Source of the DNA: Lentisphaerota bacterium
GTDB taxonomy: Bacteria; Verrucomicrobiota; Lentisphaeria; Oligosphaerales; JABHEG01
Assembly: GCA_018676675.1 (NCBI GenBank)
Contig: JABHEG010000199.1
Location: forward strand, 1-43,779
Length of the DNA stretch: 43,779 nt
Reading direction: 5' to 3'
Of the stretch, positions 23,022 to 30,816 are shown piece after piece. The number at the start of each line of letters is the position of its first letter. Position 1 is the stretch's first letter. A program made the position numbers and the translations under genes. The notes under the pieces are model-generated. The model was not told the origin of the DNA and did no database searches. It was given only the letters and a program-made list of their open reading frames with translations.

Positions 23022-24245
23022 ATGACGAACGCTGCCAAGGCCGGCCTCGACCGTCGTCAATTCCTGAAGCAGTTCACTGGCGCAACAACGCTCGTTGCTG
23101 CCACAGGGGAGGTCCTGGCGAAAGCGCCGGAAGTGCTCCCGCCAATCTGGAAACAGACGTCCGAGCGGAAGATCCGAATTGGGATAGTGGGGGGACGCTT
23201 CGGTTGCAGCTTCCAGTGGCACGAACACCCCAACTGCACGGTAGCTGCAGTGAGTGATCTGATCCCGAAGCGCTGTCAGGCCCTGCAGCAGCGCTATGGC
23301 TGCGCCAAGGCTTACGAGTCTCTCGAAAAACTCGTGCTGGATCCGAGCATTGACGCCGTCGGCGTATTTACCGATGCCCCAAGTCATGCGAAGCACGTTT
23401 TGTTGTGCATGGACCACGGGAAACACGTTATCAGCGCTGTGCCTGCATGCATGGATCTCGAACAGGCGCAGGCGATGAAGGCGAAAAAGGAAGCGACCGG
23501 CCTGAAGTATATGATGGCCGAAACCACCTATTACCGGCGACACACAATGATGGCGCGACGCCTGCACCGAGACGGAGCGTTCGGGAATCTCATCTACTGC
23601 GAGGCGGAGTATTACCACCCCTGGCCTTCCGGATCGGGTGAGCGACACCACTTGGCCTTCTACAACGGGAAGCGGACCTGGCGCTACGGACTGCCGCCGA
23701 TGCTATACCCGACCCACAGCACAGGGTTCCTCGTTGGCGTCACAGGGGAGCGACTCACGAAAGTGTCCTGTGTCGGGCACCGCCCGCCCGGCGACGAGAT
23801 GTATGGTGAGGACAAAAACGTCTACCGGAACCCCTTCGACTCCGGGATGGGGATGTTCCTTACTGACCGCAGCCATCCCTTCCGCTGCAACGTCTCTTGG
23901 GGAATCAAAGCCCATGGCGAACGGGCCCAGTGGTTCGGAGACAAAGGAGCAATGTATTGCGCGGCTTCCGGGGGACAGCCCACGAATATCATCATCCCCG
24001 GGAAACGCATGCGCTCCCTCCCCAACTTCTGGGAAGCACTGCCCCCTCCCCTGAGACACGCATCTGGACATGGTGGCTCTCACACCTTCATCACGCATGA
24101 GTTCATTGATGCCCTCGTCGAGGACAGGGAACCGGCAATCGACATCTATGAAGCACTCGCCTACACCGTACCGGGAATCGTCGCTCACCAGTCATCATTC
24201 AAAGATGGCGAACAGCTGGCAATCCCTCAGTTCGATCCGGCTTGA
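23022..24245 (+). CDS. Tat-exported Gfo/Idh/MocA-family oxidoreductase
   Basis: A 407-residue protein. A twin-arginine signal (DRRQFLKQF at 10-18, then a hydrophobic stretch and VLAKAPE) sends it, folded with its cofactor, out of the cytoplasm. The Rossmann fold begins at IRIGIVGGRFG and is followed by AAVSD. The usual EKP box, which carries the catalytic Lys of this family, reads SAVPACM, so the Lys is missing. AETTYYR and YPTHSTGFLVGVTGERL follow. This belongs to a variant subgroup common in PVC bacteria whose reaction is unknown to me. Possible roles are oxidation or lyase chemistry on a glycoside in the periplasm. ATG 23022 has TGGAG 8 bases upstream. The next gene starts 13 bases after its stop. 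Confidence 0.87.
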   Translation: MTNAAKAGLDRRQFLKQFTGATTLVAATGEVLAKAPEVLPPIWKQTSERKIRIGIVGGRFGCSFQWHEHPNCTVAAVSDLIPKRCQALQQRYGCAKAYESLEKLVLDPSIDAVGVFTDAPSHAKHVLLCMDHGKHVISAVPACMDLEQAQAMKAKKEATGLKYMMAETTYYRRHTMMARRLHRDGAFGNLIYCEAEYYHPWPSGSGERHHLAFYNGKRTWRYGLPPMLYPTHSTGFLVGVTGERLTKVSCVGHRPPGDEMYGEDKNVYRNPFDSGMGMFLTDRSHPFRCNVSWGIKAHGERAQWFGDKGAMYCAASGGQPTNIIIPGKRMRSLPNFWEALPPPLRHASGHGGSHTFITHEFIDALVEDREPAIDIYEALAYTVPGIVAHQSSFKDGEQLAIPQFDPA

Positions 24246-24258
24246 GGAGGCATCGCTC

Positions 24259-25926
24259 ATGAAGCTCCCAATACTGCTTCCTGCCCTGTTTTTCGCCTTC
24301 GTGACGGCTGCTGAGCTCCCGGACGGCTGGGTGGCCCGGGATCAGGCGACCTGGAGCACGCCCAGTCCCGGCTTCCTGCGTCAGGCGTCCCGGACACCCG
24401 CGCTCGCCGCAAAGGCTGACCTGGCGCCGGGAAACTGCTGGCGCTGCACCATTGTGCCCGGGCCCTGGGACGGCTCCGCAGGACTGCACTTTGCCACAGC
24501 CCCCGACGGCACGGGCGGCCTGGCACTTCTCCTTGAATATGCAGACGGAGAACCGGGGCTCTTCCTTCGAGACGGGACAGGCGCCGTGCTCTGGGCCGAT
24601 GCGTACATGGGCTGGATGCCGTACGGCCCACTCCACATTGAGGCCGTAACCGCCGAGAGCAAACTCTATGTCCAGGCCTTGCGAGTCGCCGACAACGAAC
24701 CCCTGGCTCAGAGTGAGTGGCTGCCGATTGAGGTCCCCCGGGGGAATGGCATAGCGCTGGTCACCGGGGGGAACAGCGCCACGTTCACTGGTTGGGGGCG
24801 GGCTGACGTCGCTCTACACAAACCGGATCCGAATTCTCCATCCCGCCTTCGCCTCCAACAGCACGGTGAAACCGCCTGGAAAGCAGTCGGGAACGGCAAC
24901 TGGCAGTGGGAAGACCACACCTGCAAAACTCTCCTGCAGAAGCAGAACGTCGAGCGTACCACTGCGTTTATCACTACCCCACGGTCTCCATCGGGGACGT
25001 GGCGTTGCCGGATCCTCCTCAAGAAGAACACATGCGGTGGCGGAATGGCCATGCTCGCAGACGCTGATCAGGAAAAGGGCTTCCTGTGCTGGCTGGGGGG
25101 ACGCTACGGCGATGGTGGACTCATGCTGTACCGTTACCCGCTGACTTCGCTCTGGAGCAGCCCTCAGGGCAAGTGGCACTGGGATACAGAATACGTTCTT
25201 GAGGGCAATGTGGCGAACGGCAAGATCGCTGTGCGCATGCTGGCAGCCGATGGCGAAACCGTCATTGCCGAAAGCCCCCAAAAAGACCTCCTGCCCGAAG
25301 AACTCGGTCGCAGCGGAATGACGGGATTTCAGACCTGGCGCGGCACCGGACGCTTCCGTGATTTCTCCGCCGAAACACGCGTCGGCGCAGCTCCTGCCAC
25401 TGGGGCAACATCTCCCACCGACATCCGCCTGAGTGGAGGCTGGAACGTACGGAGCGGAAGTTGGGAAGACCGTCCCGCTGCCGCTGGAAAATCAGGCTCA
25501 ATTCACCAGACTCAGGCTGCCGGTCAGGCCCTGTGCTCCGCCACGGCGGGTGCTCGCGGAACCTTCTCCGTGGATGCCCTCCCCGGCAAGGGGACGGAGC
25601 GCATCTCCCTGCTGTTCCAGGTCGACAAGGAGTTGCAGGAGGGGTTCGAGCTCCGCATAGATCAGGGCTGCGAACTCCGCACGATGGACGGCGATGTGCT
25701 TTGGAAAGCCCCGGGCCGCGTCCTCCGGGACGGGCAGCAGCTCACGCTTGAAGGCATTGTCCTGACCGATCGCGTTCAGGTCCGCATCTCTGATTCGACC
25801 GGCAACGAACTGGCCAAGTCCCCGGACTGCTATGTCCCGGATACAAACAACACCCGATCAGGCTTTCTGGGAGTGAGTTGCACAGGCCCTGCAAAGTTCA
25901 CCAACTGGCAGTGGCGGGCAGAGTAG
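24259..25926 (+). CDS. Secreted protein with tandem concanavalin-like sandwich domains
   Basis: A 555-residue protein with an 18-residue signal peptide (MKLPILLPALFFAFVTAA). I see about three similar beta-rich units, near 19-195, 200-385 and 395-555. Each ends in a Trp/Phe-rich strand (ATFTGWGRADV, GRFRDFSAETR, AKFTNWQWRAE). This pattern fits laminin-G/concanavalin-like sandwiches such as those in DUF1080 (3-keto-glycoside hydrolase) proteins, but I cannot confirm catalytic residues. GAGGAGG is 8 bases before ATG 24259, and the gene sits 13 bases after the Tat-oxidoreductase gene, so they form one operon. A joint role in handling an oxidised glycoside outside the cytoplasm is plausible; simple glycan binding is the alternative. 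Confidence 0.75.
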   Translation: MKLPILLPALFFAFVTAAELPDGWVARDQATWSTPSPGFLRQASRTPALAAKADLAPGNCWRCTIVPGPWDGSAGLHFATAPDGTGGLALLLEYADGEPGLFLRDGTGAVLWADAYMGWMPYGPLHIEAVTAESKLYVQALRVADNEPLAQSEWLPIEVPRGNGIALVTGGNSATFTGWGRADVALHKPDPNSPSRLRLQQHGETAWKAVGNGNWQWEDHTCKTLLQKQNVERTTAFITTPRSPSGTWRCRILLKKNTCGGGMAMLADADQEKGFLCWLGGRYGDGGLMLYRYPLTSLWSSPQGKWHWDTEYVLEGNVANGKIAVRMLAADGETVIAESPQKDLLPEELGRSGMTGFQTWRGTGRFRDFSAETRVGAAPATGATSPTDIRLSGGWNVRSGSWEDRPAAAGKSGSIHQTQAAGQALCSATAGARGTFSVDALPGKGTERISLLFQVDKELQEGFELRIDQGCELRTMDGDVLWKAPGRVLRDGQQLTLEGIVLTDRVQVRISDSTGNELAKSPDCYVPDTNNTRSGFLGVSCTGPAKFTNWQWRAE

Positions 25927-26020
25927 CCCGGACAGGGCGTTACGGGGTCACCCCACGAATGCTCCGCTTCCAGCGAACTGAACCATCAAAGTAGACGACA
26001 TTCCGTCCCCACATATTCCC

Positions 26021-29000
26021 TTACTGGGCCGGCCACCCGAACACGCGGACCTCCCCAAGGCGCAGGTTCCGCTGATTGGTCCTGAACTCCAGGCGTAGAA
26101 AACGCCCGCCGGTACCTTTCAGCCCAATCAGTTGCCACCCGGCTGCAGTCTTCTCCATTTTCGCCAGAACTCCTCCCAGGTCTGCGACCTCAAGCCAGCT
26201 TCCTCCCTCACCTTTTCGGCTGACGAAGGCACGTACAGGAGTGTCGTCACCCCAGAGGTGAGCGTGGCTGAAGACGACATCGCTGCCGAAGTCGAACACA
26301 ACGGCCACCAACGGCGGCGGCCAACTGAAAATGCAGAAATCATCCGGATAGCCGATCCGTCCATCGGTCAGATCCCCGTCTATCGCGTTCTCTGCCTGTT
26401 TGCCCGTCTGAGCTTCAGCCCCCTTCGTTTCGACCCATCCCTCCTCAATACCACACCTCTCCCCGTATGGCACAGCGGGCGGGAAGGGATCGTAGGTGTA
26501 CCGCACGCCCGGAGCTCCCGAGGCCCAAACACTCCCGCCGTTCCGCGTGAGACACAGCGGACGCTTCCGGTCCACAAACGCGACTCCCTCCGGTTTGAGC
26601 TTGCCTGTGGTCTTGAGGAAATCGATGGCCAACCCGCGTAACGTCCCACAGTGGGCGTCGGCCAACCGAGTGTCGACCTCCCCAAGAACGGCCTGAAGCA
26701 TCGTCTTGACGGCCTGATTCCCCCGATCACTCCTGCGCTGATCGACCATCCCCGTGGTCAACTCAGTCAGCCATGCACACCAACGGTAATCCTGAGCACC
26801 CAGCCGCCACGACTCCCAACGCACCGACGGCACCGGCCCTGAACTCCCCTCGTAGATCACCGAACAATCGGTCTGATCACGGTCGAGGTCGTCCCAAACT
26901 GAAGCGTTCGGATCCGATCCGCAGTCATTGTAGCTCCAGAAACCGATCCCGGAGTATCCCTGTTTGAAGGCCTTCAGGCCGCTCAGCCGGTATGCGAAGT
27001 ACGGAGAGGACTCCCGGGTAAGCACGGAATAGGAGAGTATCAGCGCGTCTGCATCCGCCTTGACAGCCGCCCGTTTGGCATCCGCCAGGTCCAGGTTGGG
27101 CACCCAGATATCCACGTGGGGAATCATCTGCTTGATCATCCCCACCGTCGCTGCGTTGGAGACAGTAACTAACGCCCGTTGCTCCGGGTCTGCCTCGGCA
27201 AGCAGTTTTCCGAAACTCACCACTCCGGACGCAGCAGTCTCATCGCTCGGCTCATCCCATGGGTAGTGCGCGAACTGATCAATCCCGACCCCCTTCGAGG
27301 CCAGGAACGACCTCAGTTTCGTGGCGTAAGCACGGAAATTCCCTTGTTCGGTCAGACCAATCTCATTGTCCCGTCCGCCCAGCTCAACCGGAATCCAGCC
27401 ATAGTAGTTGAGCAGAACATAGAACTGCCCGGCACTCCCAAACCGTTCAATCCACGTCCCCAACGCGGTGAAATCAGGTCCTTCTGCAACGCGCCCCATC
27501 TCGTCGAACGTCATCGTCTTGATCCCCGTGTCCGCCATGCGGACCACGTGAACATCGATGCCGTGTTCCGCCAGATCCCGAACACAGGCATCCGGAAATG
27601 GCTTGCAGGGCTGCCGATCGAGATATGCCCATGTCATCCCGTGCGGCTTGCCGGACCGCGGGAACGCAACAGGCAACACGTTGATGCGGAGGCGAATATC
27701 GCGCCGTTGACGGTAATGCACCAGCGGGTGCAGTCTGATACTCGAAAACCATGCTCCAGGGGGCAGCCCCTGGGAATCCATCGACAGCCACAGTACCTCA
27801 CTCCGCTTCCCGCCGATCGTGAAGACATCCTCCAGGCGTACCGCCGGAAGCGGATCGCGCTGGACGCCCCCACTCAGGAGCGCCACCTCCGGGGCATGCC
27901 GGAGTGTCGCAGCGGCGCTAAAGGGGAACGTCATGTCGCCCGTTTCAGAAGACCACTGCGCCGTCACGCATCGGGTCTGGAGCACGCCCTCCTCAAGATT
28001 CGAGACGGCCACAGCCTTGATGGCACGCTCCCCCCGAAAGAGAGTCACAGCGACTTCCTCGACCTCTGCCTGCTCTTCTTCGGGCAACACGCCGCTACCT
28101 GGAAGCTCATACGGATTGGCAGCCCAAACCACCAGCGACCGGCGCGCTTCCCCCAAGCGCCCAAGTTCCTTCTCGATCCGCAACGCCTTCTCACGAAAGA
28201 CGAGCCATTGCTCAGAACTACTGATCGCTTCCGCGCCATCCCGTAAGCCCTCGATCTGAACATCCACCGCATCCAGATTCGCGGCATGGAGGCGATCGAT
28301 ACGCTGACGGATGACCGCTGATGCTCGAGACAGCTCCTCGGTCCGTTTGCGCCCAAGGGCCGCGAAACCGCCGACCACGACATCGCCCAGAGCCTGTCGA
28401 TTCTGCAGACTCGGGCCAGTGGGTGACCACGCGTGGAGCTGGCGCAACGGTCGCGTCTCACGGCAAACATTGAGCGCCAGACGATCGCCTGCCACCACAC
28501 CATCCGGAGCCCCGAGTTCCCGCAGAGGAAGAGCTATCTCCGCCGTCCAACCCGTCTCATGAATCCGCTGCGCGTGCTTCCAGGTGAAGTTGCTGTCAAG
28601 ATGCGTCCCCCCAACAACGCTGTCGAAGTCGGACCCGTTGGGGTTCAAGGCAAAGTGGAAGAACCGGTCGGAATCCCCGCCTCGTGCAAAAAACACATCC
28701 AAGACCTCGTCACGCCAATCGATCTGGTCATGACCATGGTACTGCCTGCCATAGGCATCTGTTCTCGGATCGGTGAGATTGATCCCCAAGTAGAGCCAGC
28801 GGCCATCTGTACAGACACGGAACTCCATCGGCGGGTCAGCGACATGCTGTCCGGTGTTGTCCCAGAAGTCACCGCAGACAGGTACCCCGGTCCAAACGAC
28901 ATCATCAAGCCGTCCATCAACAACCGGTCGCGCGCTGACTATGGGGCACAGCACGGCCGGAACCGCGGCGGAAGCGAAGTGACACAACAACAACGCGGGA

Positions 29001-29035
29001 ATTGCGGCAACAAGGCAGCTACGTCTTAGGGGCAT
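26021..29035 (-). CDS. Large secreted DUF4091/GH123-like protein with CBM9-like and discoidin-like domains
   Basis: A 1004-residue protein with signal peptide MPLRRSCLVAAIPALLLCHFA-. Residues about 30-210 resemble a CBM9-type domain (PVVDGRLDDVVWTG, WLYLGINLTDPRT, DEVLDVFFARGG, GWTAEIALPLREL). A helical stretch and a beta domain follow. The central TIM barrel of the DUF4091 type contains IDQFAHYPWDEPSDE, whose Asp-Glu pair is the presumed catalytic site as in GH123. The last 150 residues look like an F5/8 discoidin domain (AENAIDGDLTDGRIG, GRFLRLEFRTN). It should bind and cleave a polysaccharide outside the cell. ATG 29035 has GGAG 7 bases upstream; the longer open frame to 29350 crosses the repeat at 29169 and is not used. 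Confidence 0.83.
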   Translation of the reverse strand: MPLRRSCLVAAIPALLLCHFASAAVPAVLCPIVSARPVVDGRLDDVVWTGVPVCGDFWDNTGQHVADPPMEFRVCTDGRWLYLGINLTDPRTDAYGRQYHGHDQIDWRDEVLDVFFARGGDSDRFFHFALNPNGSDFDSVVGGTHLDSNFTWKHAQRIHETGWTAEIALPLRELGAPDGVVAGDRLALNVCRETRPLRQLHAWSPTGPSLQNRQALGDVVVGGFAALGRKRTEELSRASAVIRQRIDRLHAANLDAVDVQIEGLRDGAEAISSSEQWLVFREKALRIEKELGRLGEARRSLVVWAANPYELPGSGVLPEEEQAEVEEVAVTLFRGERAIKAVAVSNLEEGVLQTRCVTAQWSSETGDMTFPFSAAATLRHAPEVALLSGGVQRDPLPAVRLEDVFTIGGKRSEVLWLSMDSQGLPPGAWFSSIRLHPLVHYRQRRDIRLRINVLPVAFPRSGKPHGMTWAYLDRQPCKPFPDACVRDLAEHGIDVHVVRMADTGIKTMTFDEMGRVAEGPDFTALGTWIERFGSAGQFYVLLNYYGWIPVELGGRDNEIGLTEQGNFRAYATKLRSFLASKGVGIDQFAHYPWDEPSDETAASGVVSFGKLLAEADPEQRALVTVSNAATVGMIKQMIPHVDIWVPNLDLADAKRAAVKADADALILSYSVLTRESSPYFAYRLSGLKAFKQGYSGIGFWSYNDCGSDPNASVWDDLDRDQTDCSVIYEGSSGPVPSVRWESWRLGAQDYRWCAWLTELTTGMVDQRRSDRGNQAVKTMLQAVLGEVDTRLADAHCGTLRGLAIDFLKTTGKLKPEGVAFVDRKRPLCLTRNGGSVWASGAPGVRYTYDPFPPAVPYGERCGIEEGWVETKGAEAQTGKQAENAIDGDLTDGRIGYPDDFCIFSWPPPLVAVVFDFGSDVVFSHAHLWGDDTPVRAFVSRKGEGGSWLEVADLGGVLAKMEKTAAGWQLIGLKGTGGRFLRLEFRTNQRNLRLGEVRVFGWPAQ

Positions 29036-29073
29036 TGACGATCTCCGAAACCAGCGAACACAAGGCACAGATT

Positions 29074-29086
29074 GTACGTGGCGTAC
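29074..29086. promoter_or_regulatory. 13-bp palindrome GTACGTGGCGTAC
   Basis: Perfect arms GTACG/CGTAC around TGG, 39 bases upstream of the DUF4091-like start on the minus strand, overlapping a TACAAT hexamer (29076-29071, minus). Its size and position suit a repressor operator. It is part of the 338-base divergent gap 29036-29373, which also holds the degenerate hairpin repeat and no gene. Confidence 0.4.
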
Positions 29087-29168
29087 GATAGCCGAACGCA
29101 CCCCGGTAACCAAATGCCCAACGCAAGCACATACCAACGGCTCAGTTGCGCGAGCGGGAGATCCCGGA

Positions 29169-29231
29169 TGGCTCCGAGGGAGTCTCGCTCTCATCGGACG
29201 CAGATGCCCCAAGCACCCCCTCATGAGAATC
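29169..29231. repeat. Hairpin repeat element, degenerate copy
   Basis: Matches the reverse complement of the element at 22771-22845 over about 45 bases at roughly three quarters identity by eye, including GGAGTCTC (29179-29186), ATCGG and CGCAGATG (29199-29206). The second arm has decayed, so it no longer forms the long stem. Confidence 0.6.
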
Positions 29232-29373
29232 AGGAGCACGCTGTCGAACCATGGGGCCGCACTTATCCGCACAGGTGAGGACGGGGCTCTGGACTCGCTC
29301 CATAAGCAGGTTAGATTTCTGACGAGCCAATGACGTGCCTCAATAACCACGCACCTGGAGCGACGAACCGCAG

Positions 29374-30753
29374 ATGAGTCGAGCTAGAATCCTGATTGTT
29401 GAGGATGATCCGCAAGTCGAGTTCACCCTCAAGAAGATGCTCCGTGACATGGGACACGCCGTCGTGGCTGCGGCAAGCACCGCCGAAAAGGCCGTCGCTC
29501 TCGCCCGCTCCAAACACCCCGATGTCATCTGCATGGACATCCACCTCGAAGGGGAGCGCGATGGGATAGAGGCTGCAGGCGAGATCGTTGCTGAGATGGA
29601 TATTCCCATCATCTATATCTCAGCCTACTCTGATGCCGCGACTCTTGAACGGGCCAAGAAGACCGCCCCGTTTGCCTACCTGACCAAGCCATTCAGGCGA
29701 GAAGAACTCCGGGTCACGATCGAGGTAACCCTCTACAAGCACGAACTGGACAGCAAGCTCCGAGCCCAGGAACGCTGGATGAGCACAACGTTGCGCAGCA
29801 TCGGAGAAGCGATAATTTCGGTCGACGACAAGAACTGCGTGACCCTTCTCAACGCGCGAGCCGAAGCGCTCTGCGGCTACTCGGCCAAGCGTGCCCACGG
29901 ACGCCCCCTGGCAGATGTCCTCTGCCTTCTCAGCCTCGCAACAGAGGAACCCGTCGACCTGCTGGCCCAGTCCCCGGCCCCCATGGCAGGACCTCAAAGC
30001 CTGATGAGCTGCGTTGTGATCGATACGAAGACAGGGAATCGCACCCCCGTTGATGTCAATGTTGCCCCGATACAGGAAGACCGCGGTGCCGCTTCAGGAT
30101 CCGTCATCGTCCTCAAGGATATCACCGACCGCCTGACCTATGAACAAGGCATGAAGGACAGTCTGGCAAATCTCAAGCGGGTGCTGTGGGAAACCGTCAA
30201 CGCTATCGGAGCCACAATCGACAAACGGGACCCGTACACCGCTCAACACCAACTGCGCGTGGCCAAACTTGCAACGGCGATGGCCTTGGGCCAAAATCTC
30301 CCGGAGGCCACGGTCGAGTCAATCAGGATGGCTGCCTTGCTCCATGATATCGGCAAGATCTACGTGCCGGCAGAGATTCTATCGAAACCGACATCACTCG
30401 ACGACGTTGAGATGAGCCTGATCCGATGCCACCCGCGAGTTGGTTTTGACATTCTGCAGGCCATCCCCTTCGGCGGCCCCATCGCTGAGATTGTCCACCA
30501 ACACCACGAACGGCTCGACGGGTCAGGTTACCCGAAGGGACTCCGCAACGGCCGAATCCTGTCCGAAGCAAGCCTGCTGGCCGTGGCAGACGTTGTGGAA
30601 GCGATGGCGTCACACCGCCCGTATCGACCGGCACTTGGGATCGAGCCGGCCCTCGAGGAAATCGAGAAGAATGCCGGGACACTCTACGCGGTGAAGGATG
30701 TCGACTGCTGTCTGGACCTGTTCAGGAACCAGGGATTCACCTTGGACAGTTGA
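29374..30753 (+). CDS. Response regulator with PAS-like and HD-GYP domains (c-di-GMP phosphodiesterase)
   Basis: A 459-residue signalling protein. Receiver domain 1-120: acidic pair Asp11-Asp12, phospho-acceptor Asp55 and Lys105 in LTKPF. PAS-like domain about 135-255 (WMSTTLRSIGEAIISVDDKNCV to IVLKDITDR). HD-GYP domain about 265-455: HDIGK (324-328), HQHHERLDGSGYPKGL (375-390) and the trailing RPYRPALG. HD-GYP domains hydrolyse c-di-GMP, and the signature residues are present, so activity is likely. The phospho-donor is not adjacent; the GAF kinase at 2632 is a candidate only because no other kinase is in the window. The ribosome site (GGAG at 29357-29360) is 13 bases away, a little far. Confidence 0.92.
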   Translation: MSRARILIVEDDPQVEFTLKKMLRDMGHAVVAAASTAEKAVALARSKHPDVICMDIHLEGERDGIEAAGEIVAEMDIPIIYISAYSDAATLERAKKTAPFAYLTKPFRREELRVTIEVTLYKHELDSKLRAQERWMSTTLRSIGEAIISVDDKNCVTLLNARAEALCGYSAKRAHGRPLADVLCLLSLATEEPVDLLAQSPAPMAGPQSLMSCVVIDTKTGNRTPVDVNVAPIQEDRGAASGSVIVLKDITDRLTYEQGMKDSLANLKRVLWETVNAIGATIDKRDPYTAQHQLRVAKLATAMALGQNLPEATVESIRMAALLHDIGKIYVPAEILSKPTSLDDVEMSLIRCHPRVGFDILQAIPFGGPIAEIVHQHHERLDGSGYPKGLRNGRILSEASLLAVADVVEAMASHRPYRPALGIEPALEEIEKNAGTLYAVKDVDCCLDLFRNQGFTLDS

Positions 30754-30816
30754 GTCGCGCAGAATGCCATGTCCCGGGAGAATGTCTGCTGCTGGCTAGA
30801 CTGTGCGCGTACCCGG

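Noticed and set aside
29035..29350. Upstream extension of the 1004-residue protein by 105 codons
   Set aside because: The extension translates the decayed hairpin repeat. The internal ATG at 29035 has a perfect ribosome site and starts a clear signal peptide.
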